Source: Murimonas intestini (GTDB lineage: Bacteria > Bacillota > Clostridia > Lachnospirales > Lachnospiraceae). From it: DNA of 64,000 bases. Both the position numbers and the translations under genes were made by a program. The first letter of the stretch is position 1. Every line of letters begins with the position of its first letter. The stretch lies in contig NZ_JANKBI010000003.1 in assembly GCF_024622195.1 (NCBI RefSeq), positions 310,001 to 374,000 on the forward strand. Direction: 5' to 3'. This document shows, one piece after another, positions 17,323 through 25,874 of the stretch. The notes under the pieces are model-generated. The model saw only the letters and a list, made by a program, of their open reading frames with translations, did not search any database and had not been told where the DNA came from.

Positions 17323-17940
17323 ATGGCTAAAAGGAAGCATTATTTTGTGATTGTGTTCGCTTTTTGTTTTCTTCTGGTCTTTTGGGGGTACCGCGTCTGG
17401 AAAATTAATAAAGAAGCAGTAATCATACCACAGGAGGAATATGCTAAAGGAGAGTGGGTTAATCTGGATGCATGTAAAATAGAACAATATGCAGTTATGA
17501 CGGGATATGAAATCAAAGTAGAAGATACTTCCAGAATGAACGTGGAAGAGTATCTAAAGAAATATGCCTCCGGTGAAGAGATTAAAGAATATTGGCAGAA
17601 AGTAGAAAACCACTTGACAGTGGAGCCAGATGAAATTTTTATGGTTCATGTAAAAGTAAGAAATACCAGTATAGTAAGTGATAATACAAATGGGCTCAAC
17701 TGGTTATGGATGTATCTGATCGATAAAGATAAATCATTGGATATGAATGCTGTTTTATACCCTTATGCTAATAGAAATGCGGGAGGCAGTGTTTCGTTCG
17801 CTTTGCGCCCCCAGACTGAGATGGATTTTTATCTGCCATACACCGTGCTTTACCGATATATTGACAAAGATGAGATTGATGAGATACCATTTAAGATGAT
17901 GCTGAGTAAGTTTCCTGTAATGAAATTTGTGCAGGTGTAA
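17323..17940 (+). CDS. membrane-anchored protein of the exporter cassette (DUF5028-like)
   Basis: 205 residues: a basic N-terminus, one membrane segment (about 7-24) and an extracellular beta-rich domain. GGGGGAG precedes the ATG by 3 bases, and the ATPase stop is 1 base away. It resembles the DUF5028 type found with DUF5027 lipoproteins, with moderate confidence. With the lipoprotein it may form the outside part of the exporter or a sensor of its substrate. Last gene of the operon; a hairpin terminator follows at once. Confidence 0.55.
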   Translation: MAKRKHYFVIVFAFCFLLVFWGYRVWKINKEAVIIPQEEYAKGEWVNLDACKIEQYAVMTGYEIKVEDTSRMNVEEYLKKYASGEEIKEYWQKVENHLTVEPDEIFMVHVKVRNTSIVSDNTNGLNWLWMYLIDKDKSLDMNAVLYPYANRNAGGSVSFALRPQTEMDFYLPYTVLYRYIDKDEIDEIPFKMMLSKFPVMKFVQV

Positions 17941-17984
17941 AAAAGTTCCCGGATCCTGACAATGGCAGGAGATCCGGGAACTTT
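17941..17984. terminator. terminator and repeat copy 2
   Basis: GTTCCCGGATC and GATCCGGGAAC form an 11-bp stem around CTGACAATGGCAGGA, then CTTTCTGTCTTT. Being symmetrical it can serve the cassette (+) and the flavin reductase gene (-). It matches repeat copy 1 (12780-12817) at 35 of 38 positions. Confidence 0.8.
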
Positions 17985-18039
17985 CTGTCTTTACTGCAGA
18001 CAGCGCATACAGATTCTGAAGTCCTATTTGAAGTCTAAG

Positions 18040-18558
18040 TTACTGCGGGGTATCTGATTTCACCAGTACTTTCTGTATCTCGCATACATACATGGTATGG
18101 TAATCTTTCTGCGGGTACCATTTTTCGCCTGCGCCATCATCGATAAAGCATTCCGGCTTTAATTCCTGTGCATACATCTTTCGGCAGATGAGCACTGTAT
18201 CGGATTCCTGGAAATACGGGGTTTCCTCATCGCGGACAACGTTCAGACCGGCTTTGGCGATCTTGTCTTCATCCCGCCCTGAGGCAGTGCCCAGGTAATT
18301 CAGGGTCTTGCGGAAGGAATTATCCAAAACGGAGAGTGAGAGAGTATCAGAACCGTCTATAAATTCCTTTGTGTAGCGCTGTGGGCGGATAAAGATGTAT
18401 GCCACATTTTTGCCCCATATAACGCCTACGCCTCCCCAGGAAGCTGTCATGGTGTTGCATTTTCCGTCCTTTTCTGCTGTCACCAGCAGCCAGTCTTTTC
18501 CAATCATCTGGAACGGATTACTTTTAAGTTCTGTTGCAGCGATCTCTTTAAAACTCAT
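18040..18558 (-). CDS. flavin reductase family protein (FMN-binding split barrel)
   Basis: 172 residues from the ATG at 18558, with AAAGGAG upstream; the frame could extend to 18576 but that start has no ribosome site. The split-barrel pattern is seen in WLLVTAEKDGKCNTMTASWG, AYIFIRPQRYTKEFID and the SLSVLD strand. Relatives bind FMN and reduce free flavin, or act as small flavoredoxins. It lies 52 bases after the polyamine transporter operon on the same strand and may be read with it. Confidence 0.85.
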   Translation of the reverse strand: MSFKEIAATELKSNPFQMIGKDWLLVTAEKDGKCNTMTASWGGVGVIWGKNVAYIFIRPQRYTKEFIDGSDTLSLSVLDNSFRKTLNYLGTASGRDEDKIAKAGLNVVRDEETPYFQESDTVLICRKMYAQELKPECFIDDGAGEKWYPQKDYHTMYVCEIQKVLVKSDTPQ

Positions 18559-18610
18559 TTTAAAATCTCCTTTCATATTAAACAGCTAAATACAAAGATG
18601 CGCAGGTAAG

Positions 18611-20485
18611 TCAGCTTGCCTTTACTTTATTCCACATCTCATTATAGACAGAGTCGAATTCATCACCTAAAAATCTGTATGTCTCGCAGTCTTTAAGCTC
18701 CTCATCATCTGGAAAAGCGATGGGGCTGTTGCGGATGCTGTCGTCTTCAATCAGGTCTCTGGCCGCGGTGTTTGGAGTTGAGTAAGTGATGTATTCAAAA
18801 TTCATAAGTGCGATGTCAGGACGGCAGAGGAAATTGATAAATTTTTCTGCATTCTCCTTGTGCTGCGCATTTTTTGGAATGACCCAGGAGTCTATCCAGA
18901 TGTTGGAGCCTTCTTTTGGAATGACATATTCCAGATCTGCATTTTCCTGCTGAGTATAGATGGCCTCTCCGGAGTATATGACGCCGATAGCCGCTTCATT
19001 CCCAATCATTTTGTCGCGGACCTGGTCGATCACATATGCCTGCACAAGCGGTTTCTGTCTGATCAGCATATCTCTGGCTGCTGTCAGCTCATCCAGGTCT
19101 GTGGAATTCAGAGAATATCCAAGATATTTCAGGGTGACGCCGAAGGCATCCCGGACACTGTCCTGCATCAGTATATTATCTTTATACTTCTCATCCCAGA
19201 GTACGCTCCAGCTGTCAATAGGTTCATCTACCATAGTCTTATTATAGAGTATGCCTACAGTGCCCCAGCAGTACGGCACTGAATACAGGTTTCCCGGATC
19301 GAATTCTTCGGATTTTTCCAGGTAAGTTTTGCCGATATTTTTAATATTGGGGATATTGTCGTAATTGAGCTCAGCCAGCAGGCCGTTTTCCCGCATCCGC
19401 TGGATCATATAATCTGAGGGGCAGACCACATCATAGGCGATGGCCCCCGACTGAACCTTTGGATACATGATCTCATTAGTCTCAAATTCTTCATAGACAA
19501 CATCAATTCCAGTCTCTTCCTCAAAGATGGTTATAACCTCCGGATCCAGATACTCGCCCCAGTTATAGACAATAACCTTGTCATCTGTTCCAAGGCCGCC
19601 CTGTCCGGCATAGTAGAAGCCTCCTGCTATGAGGACAATGGCCATCAGGGCAGGTACCACGCGTTTACAGATAATGGAAACAGCTTTTGTGCGTTTTGTG
19701 ATCACTTTCCTGGCCTTTTTGCTGTCGGCGGGAGAGACATTGATAAGGATCAGCAGGATCAGCACAGTCACGAAAAGGAGGGTGGACAGTGCATACATCT
19801 CCGGCTTTATCCCCTTCCTCACCTCTGTGTAGATCTTTGTGGAGAGGGTATCGATCCCCGGCCCCTTGGTAAAATGCGTAATGACGAAATCGTCCAGGGA
19901 CATGGTGAAGGCCAGCATGAAGCCTGACAGCACGCCGGGCATGATATCAGGAAAGACAACGGAAAAGAAAGCCTTCAAAGGAGAAGCCCCCAGATCCAGA
20001 GCTGCCTCATAAGTACTGCGTTTTGTCTGTTTCAGTTTTGGCGTGACACTTAATATCACATATGGAATATTAAAAGTAATATGTGCGATCAATATCGTGG
20101 AAAATCCCAGCGTTATATGGAAAGCGATAAAGAGGAGCATCAGTGAGATACCCATTACGATTTCCGCATTAAGCATGGGGATATTAGTAAGCCCCATAAA
20201 AACCGTGCGGGATTTTTTCTTCATCCCCTGCATGCCGATGGCCGCCAAAGTGCCAAGTATGGTGGCGATAAGGGCTGAGAGCAGGGCAATGATCAGTGTT
20301 GTGTACAGGGCATTCATGATCTGGCTGTTCTGGAAAAGTGATTTGTACCAGTCAATGGTGAATCCCCCCCATTTTGCCCTGGTCCTGGAAGCATTAAAGG
20401 ACAGAACGATGAGTGTCACGATCGGGGCATAGAGCAGGATGAAGATCAGCGCCATATACACTTTTTGAGATACTTTTTTTATCAA
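18611..20485 (-). CDS. potCD: fused polyamine ABC transporter permease and substrate-binding protein (PotC-PotD)
   Basis: 624 residues. Residues 1-250 are a PotC permease with six membrane helices and the EAA motif EAALDLGASPLKAFF (160-174), which contacts the ATPase. A cytoplasmic linker and a seventh helix (about 276-295) lead to an external PotD domain from about 303 (KVIVYNWGEYLDPEVI). The PotD part is thus tethered to the membrane by fusion rather than as a lipoprotein. It imports spermidine or putrescine. It starts inside the stop of potB (ATGA overlap). The fusion occurs in other Firmicutes. Confidence 0.95.
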   Translation of the reverse strand: MIKKVSQKVYMALIFILLYAPIVTLIVLSFNASRTRAKWGGFTIDWYKSLFQNSQIMNALYTTLIIALLSALIATILGTLAAIGMQGMKKKSRTVFMGLTNIPMLNAEIVMGISLMLLFIAFHITLGFSTILIAHITFNIPYVILSVTPKLKQTKRSTYEAALDLGASPLKAFFSVVFPDIMPGVLSGFMLAFTMSLDDFVITHFTKGPGIDTLSTKIYTEVRKGIKPEMYALSTLLFVTVLILLILINVSPADSKKARKVITKRTKAVSIICKRVVPALMAIVLIAGGFYYAGQGGLGTDDKVIVYNWGEYLDPEVITIFEEETGIDVVYEEFETNEIMYPKVQSGAIAYDVVCPSDYMIQRMRENGLLAELNYDNIPNIKNIGKTYLEKSEEFDPGNLYSVPYCWGTVGILYNKTMVDEPIDSWSVLWDEKYKDNILMQDSVRDAFGVTLKYLGYSLNSTDLDELTAARDMLIRQKPLVQAYVIDQVRDKMIGNEAAIGVIYSGEAIYTQQENADLEYVIPKEGSNIWIDSWVIPKNAQHKENAEKFINFLCRPDIALMNFEYITYSTPNTAARDLIEDDSIRNSPIAFPDDEELKDCETYRFLGDEFDSVYNEMWNKVKAS

Positions 20486-21315
20486 AATGCTGTTCCCTCC
20501 CCGTCTTTATCATATTTAGCCACAACAGCCATACTTGCGATAATAAAAATCATGAGTACCAGAGACAGGCCGCTGCCCACATTCCAGTTGCTTCCCTGCT
20601 TGAATGCCTGCTCGATCACATTGCCTATCATCAGAATCTTTCCGCCTCCCAGCAAGTCTGAGATAACGAAGGTTGTCAGAGCGGGGACGAATACCATAGT
20701 GATCCCGCTGATGATGCCCGGCATGCTCAGCGGCAGTATGATCTTGAAAAATGTAGTGCGGCTGTTGGCGCCCAGGTCCCTGGCGGCGTTGATAACATCC
20801 CTGTCCAGTTTGATCAGCACATTATAGATGGGCAGGACCATAAAGGGCAGAAAATTATAAACCATGCCGAGAATGATGGCATAAGGTGTATTAATAATAT
20901 CCAGGGAAGGCAGGTGCAGTACGTTTAAAATGCTGTTGATGACGCCTGTCTTCTCAAGCAGTGTCTGCCATGCCAGGGTACGCAGAAGAAAATTCATCCA
21001 CATGGGAAGGATGAAAATGAGCACAATAAAGCTGGACTGGCTGACGCTTTTGGCGCTGAGTATCATGGCAAGCGGATAAGCCAGCAGCAGGCAGATCACC
21101 GTGCTTACTACGGAGAGCAGCACCGCTATCCCCAGAGCCTTCAGATTTTCAGGTGTGGTGATCTTGGCGATGTTGTCCCAGGTGAATGCGCCTGAAGTAT
21201 CTGTCAGACCATAATATACGATCATTAACAGCGGTATGACTACGAAGGCCACTGACCAGAACAGGTAAGGGCCTGCAAGTAATTTTTTATTCTTCAACCC
21301 CGACAGCCTCCTCAT
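20482..21315 (-). CDS. potB: polyamine ABC transporter permease PotB
   Basis: 277 residues, six membrane helices. The EAA-type loop reads NAARDLGANSRTTFFKIILP near residue 180. It pairs with the PotC part of the next gene to form the channel for spermidine/putrescine. The start at 21315 overlaps the end of potA by 29 bases, and no other ATG lies near. Its stop overlaps potCD by 4 bases. Confidence 0.93.
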   Translation of the reverse strand: MRRLSGLKNKKLLAGPYLFWSVAFVVIPLLMIVYYGLTDTSGAFTWDNIAKITTPENLKALGIAVLLSVVSTVICLLLAYPLAMILSAKSVSQSSFIVLIFILPMWMNFLLRTLAWQTLLEKTGVINSILNVLHLPSLDIINTPYAIILGMVYNFLPFMVLPIYNVLIKLDRDVINAARDLGANSRTTFFKIILPLSMPGIISGITMVFVPALTTFVISDLLGGGKILMIGNVIEQAFKQGSNWNVGSGLSLVLMIFIIASMAVVAKYDKDGEGTAF

Positions 21316-22360
21316 CTTCCGATACTGGTTTGTTCATGATCTGGATATCGAACGGGTCTACCTTGATGCCGACCTCAGTTCCCACCGGAACCATGTCTGT
21401 TGAATGCACGAGCCATTCAAAGTTGTTAGCAGTGACTTCCATTTCATAGTGCACTCCCTTGAAGATAAGGTGAGTGACAATGCCGGTCATAGTGCCGTCA
21501 GCAGGGGAGACAAGATCAATATCCTCGGGGCGGATCACTACGTCAACTGGTTTATTTTTGCCAAAGCCGGTATCTACGCACTTGAAAGGAACACCGAGGA
21601 TCTTTACAAGCTTATCCTCCACCATGAGGGAGGGAATGATATTGCTGTCCCCGATAAAGTCAGCCACAAAGGCATTTTCAGGCTCATTGTAGATCTTTTC
21701 AGGTGTTCCGATCTGCTGGATGTAGCCCTGATTCATTACAACGATAGTGTCTGACATGGTGAGGGCCTCTTCCTGGTCATGTGTCACATAGATGAAGGTT
21801 ATGCCCAGCTCATTTTTCAGACGGATCAGTTCATACTGCATGTCCTGGCGCAGTTTCAGGTCCAGAGCGCCCAGAGGTTCATCCAGAAGAAGGACCTTTG
21901 GTTCATTCACGATCGCCCTTGCGATGGCGATCCTCTGCTGCTGGCCGCCGCTTAATGAATCAGGTGAACGGTCCTCAAAGCCCTCCAGATTTACAAGCTT
22001 TAAAGCATATTTGATCTTATCCTGTATATAAGTCTTGCTCTTGCCTTTGATTTTCAGTCCAAAAGCAATATTCTCAGCAATGCTCATGTGGGAAAAGAGA
22101 GCATATTTCTGGAAGACCGTGTTCAGCTGTCTTTTATTAGGAGGAAGTTTCGTAATATCCTCGCCGTTAAATATCACCTGTCCGCTGTCCGGCGTCTCAA
22201 ATCCGCCCAGAATGCGCAGTGTGGTAGTCTTGCCGCAGCCGCTTGGGCCAAGCAGGGTCAAAAATTCGTTCTCGCGGATGTAGAGGTTCAGTTCATCCAG
22301 CACCGTCTGTCCGTCAAAGGATTTTGTGATATTGACAAGGTCAATCAATTTGTCTTTCAT
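21287..22360 (-). CDS. potA: polyamine ABC transporter ATP-binding protein PotA
   Basis: 357 residues. Walker A GPSGCGKTTT near residue 40, signature LSGGQQQRIAIARAI, Walker B VLLLDEPLGALD, H-loop VTHDQEEAL, then a C-terminal TOBE domain (DVVIRPEDIDL). It energises PotB/PotCD. AGGAGG-like site before the ATG; 22 bases separate it from the upstream regulator gene, so one operon is likely. Confidence 0.95.
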   Translation of the reverse strand: MKDKLIDLVNITKSFDGQTVLDELNLYIRENEFLTLLGPSGCGKTTTLRILGGFETPDSGQVIFNGEDITKLPPNKRQLNTVFQKYALFSHMSIAENIAFGLKIKGKSKTYIQDKIKYALKLVNLEGFEDRSPDSLSGGQQQRIAIARAIVNEPKVLLLDEPLGALDLKLRQDMQYELIRLKNELGITFIYVTHDQEEALTMSDTIVVMNQGYIQQIGTPEKIYNEPENAFVADFIGDSNIIPSLMVEDKLVKILGVPFKCVDTGFGKNKPVDVVIRPEDIDLVSPADGTMTGIVTHLIFKGVHYEMEVTANNFEWLVHSTDMVPVGTEVGIKVDPFDIQIMNKPVSEDEEAVGVEE

Positions 22361-22382
22361 TTTAATTCCTCCTGAAGTAGAT

Positions 22383-22922
22383 TTAAAAGCTGGGAGGTGA
22401 ACTCACCCAGATTAATGTGGCAGGTGTCTTGCCGGTGTTTTTGATAAAATGCTGCTTAGCAGGCTGGTAATAAAAGGATTCCCCTTTTTTTGCCTTATAT
22501 GTCTTTTTGCCGATGATAATACTGATGCTGCCGGAAAGCACATATCCGAATTCCTCACCTTCATGGGGCTGGTCAGGATATGTGGAACCGCCGGGCTCAA
22601 GGGTCAGGCGTATGGGCTCCATCATATTTTTCTGGGCATTGGGAACGATCCACTCTATTTTATTGTGATATTCCTGATCGATTTTTTCAAAATAGTCCGC
22701 ATCCCTGAAAACGATCTGCTCCTCTGTTTCCTCGCAGAAGAACTCACTTAGATTCGTTCCGAGACACTGCAGGATGTCACACAGCGTTGCGATAGAAGGA
22801 GAATTGAGATCCCTTTCCAGCTGTGAGATGAATCCTTTTGAAAGTTCTGTACGGTCAGCGAGCTCTTCCTGGGTAAGCCCTCTGGCAGTGCGCAGTTCTT
22901 TGATTTTTTGACCGATATGCAA
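22383..22922 (-). CDS. XRE-family regulator with C-terminal cupin domain (PuuR-like)
   Basis: 179 residues from a TTG start at 22922, chosen because AAAGGAGGG ends 6 bases before it and the HTH text begins there (HIGQKIKELRTARGLTQEEL). Residues 1-62 are the HTH. Residues 110-179 are a cupin (PGGSTYPDQPHEGEEFGYVL, then KKGESFYYQP). Regulators of this type often sense a small ligand and control polyamine or amino acid uptake. It heads the pot operon, so polyamine-dependent control is inferred. Palindromes in its own promoter region are likely targets. Confidence 0.9.
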   Translation of the reverse strand: MHIGQKIKELRTARGLTQEELADRTELSKGFISQLERDLNSPSIATLCDILQCLGTNLSEFFCEETEEQIVFRDADYFEKIDQEYHNKIEWIVPNAQKNMMEPIRLTLEPGGSTYPDQPHEGEEFGYVLSGSISIIIGKKTYKAKKGESFYYQPAKQHFIKNTGKTPATLIWVSSPPSF

Positions 22923-22942
22923 GAGAATCCCTCCTTTGTGGA

Positions 22943-22969
22943 TAAACATGAAGTTTACAATTAGTAAAC
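22943..22969 (-). promoter_or_regulatory. operator cluster of the XRE-cupin regulator
   Basis: Three half-sites on the plus strand: TAAAC (22943-22947), GTTTA (22953-22957), TAAAC (22965-22969). They form GTTTAC-AATTA-GTAAAC (22953-22969) and an overlapping TAAAC-ATGAA-GTTTA. They lie just downstream of the pot promoter -10 box. Confidence 0.6.
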
Positions 22970-22983
22970 AAACGCTAAGAATG

Positions 22984-23011
22984 ATTATACATCTTTGATG
23001 CCCGTTGTCAA
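22984..23011 (-). promoter_or_regulatory. consensus promoter of the XRE-pot operon
   Basis: Minus strand TTGACA (23011-23006), 16-base spacer, TATAAT (22989-22984). Confidence 0.85.
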
Positions 23012-23050
23012 TAGAAAAGAGAGAGATTTTAAAAAGTTTTATATTAACAA

Positions 23051-23064
23051 ATAAACATGTTTAT
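23051..23064 (+). promoter_or_regulatory. palindrome before the lactonase gene
   Basis: ATAAACATGTTTAT, a perfect 14-base palindrome with the same TAAAC/GTTTA half-sites as the pot promoter. TATGAT (23062-23067) next to it may be the lactonase -10 box; no clear -35 is seen. Confidence 0.5.
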
Positions 23065-23126
23065 GATAAGATAAGTAAGAACAAATGCCGGAGGGCGAAC
23101 AGCACAGTTTAAGGAGGAGAATTATT

Positions 23127-24200
23127 ATGAGTGAATCAAAGGACAGATACGTTGCTTATGTAGGCACATATACCCACGGAAGCAGCATTGGTATCCATGT
23201 ATATGATATAGACGCTGAGAATGGGACAATGAAGGAACGAAATGTGATACCTGTAAATAATGCATCCCACATCTGCAAATCTAATAACGGGGAATATCTC
23301 TATTCAATAGCAGATGAGGGCGTAGAGGTGCTGAAGATAGACCAGGAGACAGGCGATCTGGAGCCTATCAATAAGGTGGGGATCGATGGCATGAGAGGAT
23401 GTTTTTTGTCCACAGATATATCAGGAAAATTTCTGTTTGTAGGGGGATATCATGACGGAAAGATCACAGTTGTCCGCATACATCAGGACGGCAGGCTGGG
23501 CAGTGTCCTGGATGGCATCTTCCACAAAGGGCTGGGCAGCGTGGCTGAGAGGAATTTCCGCCCCCATGTGAGCTGTGCCATGCCCACACCTGACGGAAAA
23601 TACCTCTGTGTAGTTGACAATGGGATTGACCAGATCAAGCTCTATACAGTAAATCCTGTAACAGGAAAATTAAAGCTCTATGATATTGTGCGCTGTGAAC
23701 TGGAATCAGGGCCAAGGCTCATCAGATTCAGCAGAAACGGAAAGTTTGCGTATGTTATATGTGAGCTCAGCAACCAGATCAATGTGTACACATACGACGG
23801 CAGCGGAAAGAATCCTCGTTTCGATCTGATCCAGACTGTTGATACGCCTATGGATGCTGCTGAAGGGGCATGTGCTGCTTCAGGACTGAGGATTTCACCG
23901 AGCGGCAAATATCTCTACTGTTCAACAGCAGGAGACAACAGCGCGGGAGTATTTAAGATAGACCAGGAGACGGGAATGCTTTCGAAAGTGTGTATCCTGC
24001 CCATCAGCGGAAAGTATCCTAAGGATATCGCTGTGATACCGGGGGAGGAGAAGACTCTCGTAGTGCTTAACCACGAGTCAAATGATATCAGATTCTTCAG
24101 AATTGATTATGAAAAAGGACTGCTTGTGATGAAGGGAAGACCAATCACTATAGAGACGCCCAACTGCATCCTGATCTCTAAAGTAGGATCACCGGAATAA
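23127..24200 (+). CDS. lactonase family beta-propeller protein (6-phosphogluconolactonase-like)
   Basis: 357 residues from the ATG at 23127 with AAGGAGGAG upstream; the frame is open from 23085 but the extra residues have no ribosome site. A seven-bladed propeller of the YkgB/Pgl type: YVAYVGTYTHGSSIGIHVYD at the start, repeated blades with GKYLYC and GKFAYVI strands, and RPHVSCAMPTPDGKYL. Relatives hydrolyse 6-phosphogluconolactone; the role here is not shown by context. The gene is divergent from the XRE-pot operon and shares operator-like half-sites with it. Confidence 0.85.
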   Translation: MSESKDRYVAYVGTYTHGSSIGIHVYDIDAENGTMKERNVIPVNNASHICKSNNGEYLYSIADEGVEVLKIDQETGDLEPINKVGIDGMRGCFLSTDISGKFLFVGGYHDGKITVVRIHQDGRLGSVLDGIFHKGLGSVAERNFRPHVSCAMPTPDGKYLCVVDNGIDQIKLYTVNPVTGKLKLYDIVRCELESGPRLIRFSRNGKFAYVICELSNQINVYTYDGSGKNPRFDLIQTVDTPMDAAEGACAASGLRISPSGKYLYCSTAGDNSAGVFKIDQETGMLSKVCILPISGKYPKDIAVIPGEEKTLVVLNHESNDIRFFRIDYEKGLLVMKGRPITIETPNCILISKVGSPE

Positions 24201-24253
24201 TATTTATAGAACAAAAGCTGCGCATCCTCCAGGAGGGTTTTATTTCATAAGAA

Positions 24254-24297
24254 AAGGCCTGCGGACCGGGATAGTTTAATATCCGGCCGCAGGCCTT
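24254..24297. terminator. bidirectional terminator between the lactonase gene and aroC
   Basis: 11-bp perfect stem AAGGCCTGCGG/CCGCAGGCCTT extended by an inner stem CCGG(GATA)/(TAT)CCGG; TTTTTG follows after ATG on the plus strand, CTTTTC on the minus. Confidence 0.8.
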
Positions 24298-24348
24298 ATG
24301 TTTTTGCTGTAATAAGTTAAATTCTGGCTTGCCTGGCTCACGCGTCCC

Positions 24349-25464
24349 TTATTGGCCGTCTGTGAGCTTAAAGAATTTTATCAGGTTGTCCATCCTGGAG
24401 GTCATTCCGGCGAACAGCATATCCAGCAGTGTCAGGGCTGTCATAGCCTCAACAACGACGACTGCACGCGGCACGATGACAGGGTCGTGGCGTCCCTTTA
24501 CCTTTATCTGTATGCTCCTGCCGTCTTTTGTAATAGTAGACTGTTCAGTGCTGATAGACGGAGTAGGTTTGATAAAGGCACGCAGGATAATGTCACTTCC
24601 GTCGCTGATCCCTCCCAGCACGCCTCCGGAGTGGTTGCTGAGCTTGATGATCTCATCGTCAGGGGAGAGAGTATATTCATCATTATTCTCACTTCCCCGG
24701 GCACGCGCTGCAGCACATCCGTCCCCGATCTCGAATCCTTTGACGGCGCCTATGGAGAGAATAGCCTTTGCCAGATTTGCGTCTAATTTTTCAAAGACCG
24801 GATCGCCGAATCCCGGCTTCATATTTTTAACGATACATTCTACCACACCTCCGGAGGAATCCTGGTCCTTTATACATTCATCCAGAAAGGCTGCGGCAGC
24901 CCCAGCAGCTGTGCGGTCAGGCATAAAGAGAGGATTTTCTTTAATGACACTGCGGTCAAAACGGCTGTAGTCAATGGAGACAGGGCCGATAGCACGTGTA
25001 TATGTCAGGATCCTGATTCCCAGCCTGTCCAGTATCTTGACAGCTATGGCTCCGGCAGCCACACGTCCGATAGTCTCCCGGCCGGAGGAACGTCCTCCTC
25101 CCCTGTAGTCACGGAAGCCGTATTTCATATCATATGTCAGATCTGCATGTCCGGGCCTGTAGTAGCCTGCTATCTCAGAATAATCTCCTGAGCGCTGTGT
25201 CTTATTATATACGATCATGGAGATAGGGGTTCCTGTAGTCTTTCCTTCAAAGACTCCTGAGAGGATCTCCACAGTATCATCTTCTTTGCGGGGTGTGGAA
25301 TACCTGTTCTGTCCGGGCCTGCGCCTGTCCAGGAAACGCTGGATATCATCTTCATCCAGCTCAAGCCCTGCCGGGCAGCCGTCTACTACCACCCCGATCC
25401 CCTTTCCATGGGATTCTCCCCAGGTTGTTACCCTGAATATATTTCCAAATGTTGAACCAGCCAT
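24349..25464 (-). CDS. aroC: chorismate synthase
   Basis: 371 residues, the usual length. Signatures: FRVTTWGESHGKGIGVVVDG at the N-terminus, GDYSEIAGYYRPGHADLTYD, YRGGGRSSGRETIGRVAAGA and the C-terminal RHDPVIVPRAV. It converts EPSP to chorismate with reduced FMN in aromatic amino acid synthesis. It stands alone, away from other aro genes, with GGAGGAA before the ATG. Confidence 0.97.
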   Translation of the reverse strand: MAGSTFGNIFRVTTWGESHGKGIGVVVDGCPAGLELDEDDIQRFLDRRRPGQNRYSTPRKEDDTVEILSGVFEGKTTGTPISMIVYNKTQRSGDYSEIAGYYRPGHADLTYDMKYGFRDYRGGGRSSGRETIGRVAAGAIAVKILDRLGIRILTYTRAIGPVSIDYSRFDRSVIKENPLFMPDRTAAGAAAAFLDECIKDQDSSGGVVECIVKNMKPGFGDPVFEKLDANLAKAILSIGAVKGFEIGDGCAAARARGSENNDEYTLSPDDEIIKLSNHSGGVLGGISDGSDIILRAFIKPTPSISTEQSTITKDGRSIQIKVKGRHDPVIVPRAVVVVEAMTALTLLDMLFAGMTSRMDNLIKFFKLTDGQ

Positions 25465-25575
25465 GATGTTCCTCCTTCTTCTATCAAATATTAAAATGAG
25501 TTCTTCTCTATCAGTTTATCACAAAAGGGGTAAAAAGCATATATATTATTATACATTATTATAAAGGAGAAAAAG

Positions 25576-25842
25576 ATGGAGCATAATATGTATGGACAAG
25601 AGGAAAATTTCAGAAGATGCAGAGGATTTATCCATGTAATAGAAAAAGGAGATACTTTATATAAATTAGGAAAAAAATACGGCGTCAGGGTGGGAAGCCT
25701 GCTGATGGCTAATCCCTATGTAAATGTCTACAATCTTCAGATAGGTGATGAACTCTGTATCCCCCGTCTGGAACCTGTTGACATTCCCGCTTCTTTATTA
25801 AAAGAAAGTAAAGAATATGAAAAAAATAACACCGTTGATTGA
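25576..25842 (+). CDS. small LysM-domain protein
   Basis: 88 residues with one LysM domain (about 18-66: IHVIEKGDTLYKLGKKYGV, then NPYVNVYNLQIGDELCIP). There is no signal peptide. Proteins of this shape in spore formers are often spore coat or spore-envelope assembly proteins that bind peptidoglycan from the mother-cell side; that role is inferred. AAAGGAG precedes the ATG. Its stop codon region overlaps the -35 box of the corA leader. Confidence 0.8.
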   Translation: MEHNMYGQEENFRRCRGFIHVIEKGDTLYKLGKKYGVRVGSLLMANPYVNVYNLQIGDELCIPRLEPVDIPASLLKESKEYEKNNTVD

Positions 25843-25867
25843 CAAATAGCCGCTTAGAATTTATAAT
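25839..25867 (+). promoter_or_regulatory. perfect consensus promoter of corA
   Basis: TTGACA (25839-25844), 17-base spacer, TATAAT (25862-25867). The -35 box overlaps the stop codon of the LysM gene. The transcript would start near 25875 and have a leader of about 200 bases. Confidence 0.9.
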
Positions 25868-25874
25868 GTCAAGT

